From the NCBI GenBank assembly GCA_020746835.1, contig JAGPNK010000001.1, positions 3,100,001-3,164,000 on the forward strand: 64,000 nucleotides of DNA, in the 5' to 3' direction. Positions 1 to 10,293 of this stretch are shown one piece after another. The notes beneath the pieces are model-generated. The model saw only the letters and a list, made by a program, of their open reading frames with translations, made no database searches and was not told the origin of the DNA. The stretch's first letter is position 1. Every line of letters starts with the position of its first letter. The position numbers were made by a program, and so were the translations under genes. Source of the DNA: Stachybotrys elegans (Eukaryota; Ascomycota; Sordariomycetes; Hypocreales; Stachybotryaceae).

Positions 1-558
1 AAGCTGTCACGACAACGCAGAACGAGGTCATAAAGTTAGAAATTAGAGATCGGAACGTGGCGGAGAAGAGGAGTGGAAATCACTTTGGGACTGGGGGAGC
101 AACAGCCCTGGGGCTCGTTATTGGAGGCTCTATATTCATTTCTTGAGATACCTTTTCCTGCCACTAAGTTATTCTTTTTGGATCTGACATTCTTGGGTCC
201 ATCTTTTGAGCAATGCATAATGGCGCTTTTATATATACTGGGTCGCATATTAGCCAAGAGTTGGTTGGGTTTCGCCAATTTGTGTCTTTTGAGTGTTTTG
301 CCAGTATTTTACTTTTACTTATTCTTTTACTTGACAGCTGTGAAGAGACACCTCATCTAGGGTCTGTTTGAGGTTTTTGTGAATAGATCATATTGGAGCA
401 TTGGTACTCGACAGATCTTTTCAATGGATATTAACTTCGACTCGCTCGCTCGTTTTCCCTCGTGTAATTGTTGTGGAAGCCGATCCCGGTCTCCCTTTTC
501 CTGTCTCGTATCGATGAACGCCACAAGAATGTCACCCGTGTAGGCGGCGCCTCGCGCT
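1..558. other. Gene-free left edge, 3' flank of phosphomannomutase gene
   Basis: Moderately AT-rich DNA downstream of the phosphomannomutase stop codon. It has only short overlapping reading frames on both strands, with no recognisable domain, splice pattern or repeat. It probably contains the 3' UTR and polyadenylation region of the minus-strand gene. I see nothing else in it. Confidence 0.5.
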
Positions 559-1540
559 CTAAATATCAAAAAGCTCCTTGAGAGCCACAATGGTCTCGTT
601 CGGGTTCATAACAGTGTGGCCGATTGTACGGGGGTCGGTGAAGATCTCGTAGTCGTTGCCTCCCTCAAATGTCTTATCGCCAAAGAAGTGGATGTTCTTG
701 TAGGTAATGCCGCCAGGCTTCTGGGCCTCGCTCTCGAGGTGGCGCAAGCAGTAGGTCTTGTCCCAGCCGGTGGGGAAGACATCGAAGGAGATCTGGCCTC
801 CAATGGAGAAACTATAGTGGAAAGGCGGTCAGACAAGGGATGGGTCTCGTGCAAGAGAGAGAGCTCGCGAGGATTCCGGATTTTATGCAGGGGAGACCTA
901 CGTGAGTCCAAGATGGCCAAACTCCTGCTTCAGCTTGGCGACAAAGGCCTCGCGAACCTTTGCCTTCTTGTCGAAAGCCTCAAAATCGTTTCGCTCCTGG
1001 GTGCTGGCGTTACGGCCGATGGGGCTGACATTGATCATGCCGTTGCGGAACTCGACAAAGGTGCCGCGCTTGATGGGGATGTCGAGGTCGGCAATGTAGT
1101 GGAGGCAGAAGCTGACGAGCTTCTTGTAGTCGTCCTCGCCAATGTAGGAGATGAAGTTGGTGGATTCGAGGGCCTGGCCGAGCTTGTAGGCGGTGAGGCC
1201 GTTCTCGGAGAAGCAGTAGTCGAAGAGGGTAGTGACGGGGACGCCGGCGGGCTTGCCGATCTGCTCCTCCTGCTTCTTGAGGTCGGAGCCGCCAACGAAG
1301 CCAATGGCGCACTTTTGGCGGAGCTTGCGGAGGGTCTCGAGGGTCTCGGGGGTGGCAGACTGTGCGAGGGGATCAGCTACCACATTGCCTCCAATTCCAG
1401 AGCCACAAGCATAACGGGTCGCGGAATAGGAGTTGTACCAGGCGAGGAAGTGTCAGAGGTCCGTCGACGTCAAAGAGGCAGATGGTGTCCTGGAGAGGAC
1501 GCGCATCGAGGGGGGGGAACTGGGGCACTTCGGCGTCCAT
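559..1540 (-). CDS. sec53: Phosphomannomutase (Sec53/PMM2 family)
   Basis: Converts mannose-6-phosphate to mannose-1-phosphate in the cytosol, the step that feeds GDP-mannose for protein glycosylation, GPI anchors and cell-wall mannan. Three exons on the minus strand (1540-1439, 1359-902, 811-559) with introns of 79 and 90 nt give 270 aa, the usual family size. Seen: HAD motif I FDVDG at residues 23-27, then the family blocks [59 protein letters not shown] and FFGDKT. The start is the ATG that gives the short N-terminal extension typical of fungal enzymes. Odd: motif I reads DVDGPLT, where family members have DVDGTLT, so a proline replaces the conserved threonine at residue 28. Family assignment is certain; the proline could be real or a sequence error. 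Confidence 0.95.
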
Positions 1541-3197
1541 TGTAGCAGGGAACCTTGGGGTGTCGAGACGAGAAGTAAAGGAAAGAACAGAAAGCTGCAC
1601 GCTGGGGGGGCTGCGGGAGAGAGGAATTCAAGGTCGAAGAGGAGACGTCGAAGAGGAGACGTCGAAGAGAGGTGTGGAAGAAGAGCTGGGAGGAGGGGTG
1701 ATGTTGGAGGTTTGGCGGGGCAGCAGCCAGGGTCCTTATACATCCACATGGGCTTTAGCTCCAGTAGCTCCTCGAGCTCGTGGCACGCACACGTCGCCCA
1801 ACTCTTGGGTGGTCAAGGTGCTTGCTGTACGACGACCATGTCTGCCGAGGCAGAAAAGAGGACAGGTTTCCCAGATTATGAGTACATGACACGATTGCAC
1901 AAATTGAAATTGCAGTTTGGGGATGCTAGGGGTTTGTTACGACGAGGGATGACGAGTCTAGGATGACACGACCCTGGATTGGGCCAGCCGTCGTGTCCCC
2001 TTGGAGGACTGGGGTGTCTGTGAGGCTGAGGGAAGAGTACACATACAGTACCTAAATACCTAGTATTACACACCCATAGCTAGTAGGTTGCCTGCAAGTA
2101 CTACCTGCTGAGTGGTACTGTAAATTGTCGCGGTTCAGAGGCTGGATAGTGTAACCGAAGCCACCTGTTGCCGCGACAAGCAAGGGCGCATGAAACCCCA
2201 AAGGAAGGGCAATCCCAGACCTAGGAGAATACAAAATACATACTCGATGAACACTTGTTCCTTCCATTGCAATTACCTCTATGTAAGCTACAGAGTGGTA
2301 GCCTTCTAATGGGCAGGGGGATGTTGTGTAACCTCCCAGTTCCCGCTCAGGTACCCTGGAGGAGTGGAATGGCGGGGTAATCGAGAGCGGGAAGCAAAGC
2401 AGAACAGGTGGGGGGACGAGATGCAACAAAACACCAAGAATACGTTCGACCGGCGATACCTCCAGTCTCGATGTGATATGAATTGACGTAGATATTTTGG
2501 TGGAGCCATTCGTCGAAGCTTCAACGGATTCTTTGAAACGATTAAATTGCGGTTACCGACTTTGGTGACTGAGATAGGTGCGGAATTGGTTTATAGTAGA
2601 GGCAACTGCAGTCCGGCCACGGAGAACACCCATTGTCGATGACCAACTTGCTGGGCTACACATCACATATCCATCTACCGACATACCAATTCTTGTGATC
2701 GATCTCCGAATGCTATCGACAATGCTTCCAAGCAAGATACCAGTAGGTCCGATCATGTGTAATAAAGATGAGTTGGTCGCAACTACCTCAGAACCCCCCC
2801 ACCTCTTGCCCGAAAAGGGAAGTCTAAGAGCTTTTTAGTTGGTCGTCCTTATCATCGAGTCCTGCATCGTCATTCGTTTACCCTTATCATTGCCAACTCC
2901 CTCCCTTCTGGTACTTATCAACATGCATCTGCCCCATCTCACACGCTTCCCAGCAAGCAATGCCAATTGGATCGAAACATTCTCCAGCCGAGCAAAGGCT
3001 CTGCTTCGGCCCCAGATCGAGGACCTCGAGCTGCAGGCCCGCTTTCCTCATCTCGCGAATCCCACTACTACCACCTCCATCATCATAAGCCATCAGCACC
3101 ACCCACCACCGCCTGGTTGTCATTGTCTACCACGCAGGAATCCTGGGTCCTAGACATCGCCTCCATTATTACCCCAAGATCCACTCGCCGGATACAA
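1541..3197. other. Divergent intergenic region between phosphomannomutase and Zn2Cys6 regulator
   Basis: About 1.65 kb holding both promoters. It contains a short direct repeat just upstream of the phosphomannomutase start (listed separately) and TACCTA-type motifs near 2050-2060. No coding region is convincing. A frame reaching upstream of the regulator start (from 2967) is open but does not look like a domain. Confidence 0.5.
1633..1668. repeat. Direct repeat of a 14-nt purine-rich unit
   Basis: The unit GTCGAAGAGGAGAC occurs twice head to tail and starts a third time, 93-128 nt upstream of the phosphomannomutase ATG, so in its 5' UTR or core promoter. On the transcribed strand it is pyrimidine-rich. 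Confidence 0.7.
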
Positions 3198-4936
3198 ATG
3201 CCCGGCCAGAGGTCTCGGCAAGGATGTGACGAGTGCCGGAGGAGACGTAGAAAGTGCGACGAGGCCAAACCCGCCTGCGGCCAGTGCACAAACTTCAACC
3301 GCAGCTGTGCCTACTCCATCAAGCTCGTCTGGGGTGGTCGCAAGTTCAAGAAGTCCTGCTTCGCTCAGTGCCTCCACGGACAGGGAGGCTCTGCCCGCGA
3401 AACAAACAGTACGCATACCATACATACCCCCCCTCCAACAGACCAGGGCTCAGCTGTGTGCCTCTTCGCACCTTTGGCATCCATCTCTCTTCCCGTACCA
3501 TCGCCCGCTGACCATTGGCGCTAGACGGCGGTGAGGGCTTCGTATACGGGACAGACACATCCACCCCTGCAGATGCACCCACGTCCGCTCTTGTAGTCGG
3601 TATCCCTCAAAGCGCTCGCCCTCGGGCTTATAGCCCAGAGCCGCATTCCCTTGTTCCTCTGAACCTCCCCAATGGCATCACGCTGCCGTCGCGATACCGC
3701 AAGCTCCTGAGCTATTTTGCCGAGGACATTCTCGCATCCCTATCCACCCACCCCTCCATACACCATGACCTCCGCGAGGGTCTTGTTCCCGTCATGCTGG
3801 GGTCTCCCCATCTGCTCTCCGCAAGCCTCGCTCTCTCAGCAGCGGGTCTCCTCTCCAGGGGCATGACGGAGATTGATGGAGCCGACATCTTGCGAGTCAT
3901 TGAGCACCTCCAGTCCTCGGGCCTGTCCCTGTTGCGAACCGCACTGACGAGCCAGCAAAACCATGACACCCAGGAGATCCTCCTCGTCACCTGTCTCATT
4001 TGGTGTCTTGCCGATGTTTTTGCTGCCGGCCAGGGCAACTCTTCATGGAGAGTGCACCTCCAGGGCTTCAAGGCCATATTGGATCAGAGGGAAGCTGTAC
4101 AGCAGCTGGTCAGAACCCCTGGGCCTACCAAGCCGGCCTTGAGGCATCTGTATCTGCTATATCTCTCGCTGCAAACCTTGCCACATGTGCCTGCTCTCGC
4201 GCTGCCCGACCAGACTTGCAATTCCCGTAGCACCATAGTGGATCAACTGTCCGGACCCGAGACAAGCATCGATGGGTTTCTCGGCTACGACGAGGAACTG
4301 CTCGATATTCTGCAAACCATAAACCAGATTGGCTGCTCGGATCAAGACGCCTCCACCAAACGGCGCGAGTCGGATCTTCTACTCGCTCGCCTTAGCGACA
4401 TGATCCGCAGAGATGAGAGTCACCCACCCAACGTATCCATTGCGTCCCTGCGCCCCGAAGCCAGCCGTGACTTCTTCTTGTGCCACCAATCCTTTCAGCA
4501 GGCCACATTGATCTACCTGTATAGGCTGTACGATACGCCATCAGCCTCACAGCAGATACGCTTGGCCGTCAACTCCATTAGTGAGATGATTGACAACATG
4601 ACGCAGGGTCAGCCTTGCCACACGTGGGTGGCCATGTCTATGCCGCTGTTTACCATTGGATGCGAAGCATTCACTGTGGCGCAACAGAACTTTGTTCGTG
4701 ACAAAATTCAAAAGCTTGAAACATGTCTTGGATCCCTCCATGTCCGTCTCGTGCGACAAGCATTAGAGGACATGTGGAGGATCAGGTCAGAGCTTGGAGA
4801 CCAAGACGGCCAGCTATGTGCTACGGGGCTACTGGGTGAGTCTTCTCTGTTGCATTTGCGTTTTACTTCGTGGAGCCCGGATACAGATGCTGACTGACAT
4901 GCAGAAAGACTCCAGTACAGTGTTATACTGTTTTGA
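3198..4936 (+). CDS. Zn2Cys6 transcription factor with fungal-specific regulatory domain
   Basis: Probable nuclear DNA-binding regulator. Residues 10-37 form a complete zinc binuclear cluster with spacing C-x2-C-x6-C-x6-C-x2-C-x6-C, followed by a basic linker. The rest (about residues 120-510) resembles the Fungal_trans_2 (DUF3468) regulatory domain. Three exons: 3198-3408, 3525-4835 and 4905-4936, with introns of 116 and 69 nt, giving 517 aa. Without the last intron the frame would stop at 4897. The start at 3198 puts the cluster at the N-terminus as usual; the frame is open upstream. It is convergent with the agmatinase gene, only 183 nt between stop codons. A pathway-specific role for the neighbouring agmatinase/transporter genes is possible but is inference from position. 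Target genes are unknown. Confidence 0.88.
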
Positions 4937-5119
4937 CCGTCCTTAATCTGAAGAGGTATCGAAAAAGACGTCACATTGCCGCTGCCGCTGCCGTATACGT
5001 ATATCTACATATATATGATTGGTTCTCCTCCGCAAGCGCGGAAAACTCTCCAAGCCTCCTTGCATTCATGCGAGACCATGGTATAGGACTATAGGTGTCA
5101 ATGGCCGAGTCTAGGCGGC

Positions 5120-6660
5120 TTAGAGCTCGTCCGAATCAAGGGCCTCGTTGACCATCTTGTTGAGGGGCCCCTTCTTGACCATGATGCTCATGACCTCGTA
5201 TAGAACATCAGCTGCGGCCATGGTGGTGTGTTCGGCGTTGGTGTCGTATGCGGGCTGGATAAGGGGTTTTGTTAGAGCCTGTCACATTTGGCGAGAATGC
5301 TTGTCTGGGAATCGACTTACCGCGACCTCGACAATGTCCGCAGCGATGAGATTGAGGTCCTCAAGACCACGGAGGATGGTTCGAAGCTCACGGGTGGACC
5401 AGCCGCCAGTCTCGGGAGTTCCGGTGGCAGGTGCAAAGGCAGGGTCAAGCGTGTCAATGTCAATGGAGAGGTAGACGGGCTTCTCGGTGCCGACACGCTT
5501 GACAATCTTCTCAATGATGCCCTTGGTGCCGATGGTGTCAATCTCCCTAGCCTCGACAATCTCGAAACCGCAGTAGCCGTCGTTGTCATAGTCGCTAGGC
5601 CCACTCAGGGTCGTCCTGATACCAGCGTGGATGTTGGTGTCATTGCGCAGCAGGCCCTCCATGGCAGCATGGTAGAAGTAGGTGCCGTGGTTGATGCTAG
5701 CAACATCGGAGGGGGAGCCACCAAACACCTTTGGCTTCCCTGTGATTGCTTCGTTAGCCCGGGCCCTTCAATGCGGATGGAGGCTTGATACGTACAGGTA
5801 TCCAGGTGGCTGTCAAAGTGGATGACGGTGACAGGGCCGTAGGCACGGTTCACCGACCGCAGCAGGGGGAGGGTGATGGTGTGGTCACCTCCGAGGGTGA
5901 TGACTCGAGGCAGGGTCTTGCTCTTCAGCGCAGGTCCCTTCTCGTGGGCATTGGTCATGGGGGGACGGGACAGGATGTTGAAGTGGCCCTCCTCGATCTG
6001 GTGCAGAGCAAAGGTGTTGTCATATCTATGGGACGGTCAGCTGAAGCAAAGCTTCCAGGCTTATGAGTGACCGCTCACGAGGTGACGGGGATATCACCAC
6101 AGTCCAGGACGGTTGCCCAACTGTTGAAGGGGTTGGTGGCAAGAGGCACATTGTATCCTCCGCTGAATCTAGTCAGCACAAGAGTACAAGGGCAGTTGTC
6201 GTGGAGATGATGCTTCAACGTACTAGAGGTTCAGCCGTCGAGAGCCTTGACGAATACCTGAGGGGCCGAAGCGAGCACCAGGGCGGTAGGAAGTACCGGT
6301 ATCAAAGGGAGCGCCTATCAAGAGGGTAAGAGATGGTGATGAGGGGCAAGTTGTCAAGGTGGACTGGCATACCGATAAAGGCAATGTCGTACTTGATACT
6401 GCTGTGTCCAAGACAGGGCTGGTAGGGCAGACGACCAAAGGTGCTGATGCCCGAGAAGACCGAGTCGGCCTTGAGACAGTGTGAGCTACAAGAGTGGTGT
6501 GTGAGGGGAGGCAAGAGAGGCTGACCTGAGTGCCACCATCTCCGGGCAGGGTGTTGTACCAGAGGGACTTGTGAGGTCCCTCCATGGGCTCCTGGGCGTG
6601 GTCACCATGAGCCACGACACCAGCCACAGAGCCGAGGGCCAAGAGGGCGAGGGAAAACAT
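5120..6660 (-). CDS. Agmatinase/ureohydrolase with signal peptide and C-terminal SDEL
   Basis: Mn2+-dependent ureohydrolase family, most like agmatinase (agmatine to putrescine plus urea). Seven exons (6660-6526, 6469-6373, 6314-6224, 6162-6079, 6025-5796, 5739-5321, 5254-5120) with introns of 53-66 nt give 396 aa. Seen metal-binding motifs: GGDHT, DSHLD in HFDSHLDT, and [19 protein letters not shown]. The first ~18 residues ([18 protein letters not shown]) are a clear hydrophobic signal peptide. The protein ends in SDEL, close to fungal ER-retrieval tetrapeptides (HDEL/KDEL/DDEL), so it may stay in the ER/secretory path rather than be secreted. The first intron uses an AAG acceptor, chosen because it keeps the frame. 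Divergent from the MATE gene. Guanidinobutyrase or another ureohydrolase substrate cannot be excluded. Confidence 0.92.
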
Positions 6661-7742
6661 TGTGGAGTATGGGTATAGATTCAAGCAGGGAAGGATGAGA
6701 GGCAAGCAGACAGAGTGTATGGAACTGGGGGTTATTGGATATGGGTGACGGCAGCCCCCGAGTATTTATGCCCGTTGGACTGTCTATGACGGGAGAATAG
6801 GATCAACGGGAGCAGGTAGCAGCAGCATTGGCCTTCTCCCCGATCAATTACCTCGCATGTCCCTCTCCTTCCCCTCTCCAAGCCCTCACGGTTTATCTCA
6901 TGTAATGCAAGGTGAAGCCCGTCACCGATCACGCAAGCAGACCCAGAAGCAGGTTCAATGGCCAAGCTTCTTTGGCAGCGGGCGCGTACATTGCCAAGTT
7001 GGGACAAGGCTCAAGGTCAATCGAGGTCCCACAAGCAAAGGCTCTTGCCTCTCTGTAGTCCGCACCATCATCGTCACTCCTCGATCCAAACCCCTCTCTC
7101 CCCCAGTATCTCCCCCGCATCATGCCATGATGTATCGTTGACATCGTAGCACATGGTGGCTACATTGCCTATTCAGGAATCGCACCGGGATGCCTCGAGG
7201 TCGGTGGCTCCAGAGGAGGAGCCGAGTCCGAGGCGGCTGCGCCCACGACTGCAGCTCTGCATGATAACCATCATTCTGCAGCCGCCGGTGCCAATCAGCA
7301 TGAGAAGAACACGTCGTTCCACTCATGCCAGGCCAAGTGGCACGTCGTGCTTCTCGGCTCTTTTCTTGCAGGAGCAGGGTGAGCGGAGATGGTCGACCGG
7401 CTGGGCGGCTCTACCTTCCCCCTTCTCTAGATTCTTATCAGTCCATCCTGAACATGGGAGCAGGTTTTACCTAATTGACATCACAGAAGCTTGGCTTGAT
7501 AGTAGAAGCCAGGCGGGAGGAGATAATTGGCGCGTGGCCAATGGCGTGTGGGTGTAGGGATAGCTCCGGTTCGGTTGATCCGTCCGTCTTGCGCAGGCTA
7601 GCATATAGTAGTCCCGTAGAAAGCTGCCCGTCCACTTCTGCAAATCAATCACAATTTCTCAATTCGAGGTGTCCTTGGTTCTGGTTTTTTTTTTTTTGCA
7701 GCTCTTCTGTCATCGGCCAGATATTTTTTGTTTTGTTTTGCA
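6661..7742. promoter_or_regulatory. Shared divergent promoter of agmatinase and MATE transporter genes
   Basis: About 1.1 kb between two divergently transcribed genes. It has a TATTTATG-like stretch about 100 nt upstream of the agmatinase ATG and a 12-nt T-run at 7687-7698, about 50 nt before the MATE ATG. Two isolated GATA-factor-type sites (TTATCT near 6893, AGATAA near 7520) are no more than expected by chance. No gene is seen. Confidence 0.4.
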
Positions 7743-9272
7743 ATGAGCGCTCCGAAGCGACCTTCGCGGCGTGCTCGCCAAACGGGCCCATCGGCTTACA
7801 CCGAAAGATCACCGCTTCTCCCTCCAACGCCAGAGGAAGAGGAGCCCTCAGAGGACTTTCCCAGCCATAATGGCCATCCCTTGGCGATATGGCTGGCGGA
7901 GATGTGGTTCCTGGTCAAGGCGGCCGTGCCTGTAATTCTGGCCTATATCCTGCAAAACAGCCTGCAGACCTTGTCCATTGTTGTGGTCGGTCAACTGTCG
8001 CCAGAGGCGCTGGCCACGGCTGCCTTCTCCTACATGTTCGCCATGGCGTCGGCGTGGCTCATCGCACTGGGCGGCACGACGGCGCTCGATACGCTGGCCT
8101 CGAGCAGCTTCACGAGCTCTGCAGACAAGGGCAACCTGGGCGTCCTTCTGCAGCGAGGCATGTTTGTCCTGACGTGCTTCTATGCTGTCGTGGCCGTCAT
8201 CTGGTTCTTCTCGGAGCACCTCTTCTACCTGCTCGGCCAGGAGGAGTTCATCTGCGTGCAGGGCTCGAGGTTCCTCCGCCTCCTCATACCGGGAGGCCTG
8301 GGATACGTCTGGTTCGAGTGCATGAAGAAGTACCTCCAGGCGCAGGAGATCTACCGCCCTGGCACCTATGTCCTCCTCATCACGTCGCCGCTCAATGTCC
8401 TGCTCAACTACCTCTTCGTCCACCCGCTGGGCTTCGGGCTGTACGGAGCGCCAATCGCGACGGGCATCTCATACTGGCTCTCCTTCTTCCTTCTGGTGGC
8501 CTATGCAAAATTCGTCCGGGGCGGGGAGTGCTGGGGTGGGTTCGCGCCAAGCCGGGCGCTCAAGAACCTCGGGCCCTTTGCGCGGCTGGCCTTCATGGGC
8601 GTCATCCACGTGGGGACCGAGTGGTGGGCATTCGAGATTGTGGCGCTCGCGGCCGGCCGGCTGGGTACGATCCCGCTGGCGGCCCAGTCCGTGATCATGA
8701 CAATGGATCAGGTCATCAACACGATTCCGTTTGGGTTGGGCGTGGCGGCTTCTGCGAGACTGGGCAACCTCCTGGGTGCAGGGGACTCGGTAGGGGCGAG
8801 GCGGTCGTCACACTCAGCGGCCCTCCTGTCCATCATGACGGGGGCCATCATCATGACGGTGCTCTTGCTGACGAGGAATGCCATCGGCGGGCTGTTCAAC
8901 GACGACAGGCGCGTGATTACACTTGTTTCGGAGGTGATGCCCTACGTGGCCCTGTTCCAGATCGCCGACGGGCTCAACGGCGCGTGCGGGGGCGCGCTGC
9001 GTGGTATGGGTCGGCAATGGATCGGGGCCTTGGTCAACTGCATCAGCTACTACGGAGGCGCGCTGCCCACGGGCATCTACTTGGCCTTCCACGGCTGGGG
9101 CCTCTCGGGCCTGTGGTTCGGGCAGCTCGTGGCCTTGTCGCTGGTGGGCGTGTTGGAATGGGGCATCGTGGGGATCAGCAACTGGGACAAGGAGGTGAAA
9201 AAGGCGTCGGAGAGGTTGCAGGAGGAGGATGAAGAAGAAGTTGTGCCTGGAGGTGGTTTGGGTGAGGTTTAG
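7743..9272 (+). CDS. MATE-family multidrug/organic-cation transporter
   Basis: Multi-pass membrane antiporter of the MatE family (fungal Erc1-like), expected in plasma or vacuolar membrane, exporting cationic organic compounds. A single exon of 509 aa. The N-terminal ~50 residues are hydrophilic and proline/glutamate-rich. About 12 hydrophobic segments follow in two homologous halves (roughly residues 55-215 and 275-440). Seen family features: QNSLQTLSIVVVGQLSPEALA in the first half and IPFGLGVAASARLGNLLGAG in the second. A frame start at 7728 would use an earlier ATG, but MSAPKRPSRR at 7743 has a better context. Substrate is unknown. Next to the agmatinase and a permease, a polyamine or agmatine substrate is conceivable, but nothing in the protein proves it. 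Confidence 0.93.
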   Translation: MSAPKRPSRRARQTGPSAYTERSPLLPPTPEEEEPSEDFPSHNGHPLAIWLAEMWFLVKAAVPVILAYILQNSLQTLSIVVVGQLSPEALATAAFSYMFAMASAWLIALGGTTALDTLASSSFTSSADKGNLGVLLQRGMFVLTCFYAVVAVIWFFSEHLFYLLGQEEFICVQGSRFLRLLIPGGLGYVWFECMKKYLQAQEIYRPGTYVLLITSPLNVLLNYLFVHPLGFGLYGAPIATGISYWLSFFLLVAYAKFVRGGECWGGFAPSRALKNLGPFARLAFMGVIHVGTEWWAFEIVALAAGRLGTIPLAAQSVIMTMDQVINTIPFGLGVAASARLGNLLGAGDSVGARRSSHSAALLSIMTGAIIMTVLLLTRNAIGGLFNDDRRVITLVSEVMPYVALFQIADGLNGACGGALRGMGRQWIGALVNCISYYGGALPTGIYLAFHGWGLSGLWFGQLVALSLVGVLEWGIVGISNWDKEVKKASERLQEEDEEEVVPGGGLGEV

Positions 9273-9604
9273 AAATTGCACTCGGTACTGCTATGGAAAG
9301 AGGTACCTTTCCTGATTGAAGGAGTGTCTGCCTACATTGAGTCTATGGATTTCGTACTGCTTACAGAAAGGCCACAGAAAATGGGAAATGAAAGAAAAGA
9401 ATATAAAAGAATATAAAACAAGATGAATTGAAATAGAAATGCAGAAATCACCCCGTACGTTCGACTCATCATCACATCACTTACACGATTGACTGAGTTT
9501 GTTGGTACCTGGTTCCTGGTCCCTCTCCCCGACTTGGCTTGGAGGGTACTATGGAGTAGGTAGTGTCGGATTCGTCGGCGGGCCTAGCGCCTTCGCGTCC
9601 CGTG

Positions 9605-10002
9605 CTTATCTTGCGTCTTGCATTCTGCACCCTGCCCACTGCTTATCGTGGCAGCCACCGCTAATTGACTGATTTTTATAGCCATAAACGCACTTGACGC
9701 TAACGGGATACAGCGAAGTAGGCTAAGTTGCCTGACGTGGAAAGGCCCTCCCGCACCCGATAAGCGGGCATTTACCCCACGCGCCTGTCCGTCCGTTGTC
9801 TTCAGCCAGATAAGCTAAACAAGCCATTACTCCGTACCATTACCTCGACAGCATTACCTACCTGTAGGTAGCCAGTACTAGCAGATAATACAGCGCCGGG
9901 ATACCATGCAAGCCATCTCTCACAGCCCTATGTCCGTCCCCACGGTCCCCGTTATCATGCCATGGCGATAGCATGTTTCGGCAGGTGTGGATAGTCTTAT
10001 CT
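9605..10002. promoter_or_regulatory. Cluster of eight GATA-factor (AreA/NIT2-type) sites
   Basis: Eight HGATAR matches in about 400 nt: 9605-9611 (minus, AGATAAG), 9642-9648 (minus, CGATAAG), 9758-9764 (plus, CGATAAG), 9808-9814 (plus, AGATAAG), 9883-9888 (plus, AGATAA), 9952-9957 (minus, TGATAA), 9966-9971 (plus, CGATAG) and 9996-10002 (minus, AGATAAG). They lie about 290-690 nt upstream of the permease ATG. Roughly one match per 340 nt is expected by chance on both strands. AreA/NIT2 GATA factors activate nitrogen-source permeases through paired sites of this type, so nitrogen catabolite control of the permease is a reasonable inference. Confidence 0.6.
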
Positions 10003-10028
10003 CTTGACCTGCATCCCTTCCCCTTCCC

Positions 10029-10042
10029 GGGGGGGGGGGGGG
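10029..10042. repeat. Homopolymer run of 14 G
   Basis: Uninterrupted G-run in the permease promoter. Similar runs occur at 28458-28469 (12) and 38285-38297 (13), all in gene-free DNA. The exact lengths may be unreliable in the assembly. Confidence 0.8.
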
Positions 10043-10293
10043 AGGCAACATGGTATGGCTGCCGCGACATCCAGCTTCATACACACAATGTATAGAATTT
10101 CTACATGTGCTTACCCTCTTTGCATCTTCATACCTACCTAGCACTAGGTGACTGTGCTCAAGATATATATATACTTCCCTCCCAACCATGATCTCGACAT
10201 CCTGACATTGCGAGCGAGCGACATACCATACCATATACGTGCCAAAGTACTGCTCCATCTTTGTCTGCTCCTTGACTACACGGCTGCCATACA

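Larger units (their letters stand above)
9273..10293. other. MATE 3' flank and permease promoter
   Basis: About 1 kb with no gene. The left ~250 nt are A-rich and look like the MATE 3' UTR. The right ~700 nt are the permease promoter, with the GATA-site group, a 14-G run at 10029-10042, and TACCTA palindromes at 9856-9870 and 10131-10149. Confidence 0.5.

Noticed and set aside
616..1545. A 309-aa plus-strand open frame
   Set aside because: It is antisense to the phosphomannomutase gene and has a low-complexity composition (V/L/G/E-rich) typical of a shadow frame.
7889..9232. A 447-aa frame overlapping the MATE gene in another phase
   Set aside because: It is rich in G/R/H/P with no domain, while the overlapping frame is a full MATE transporter.
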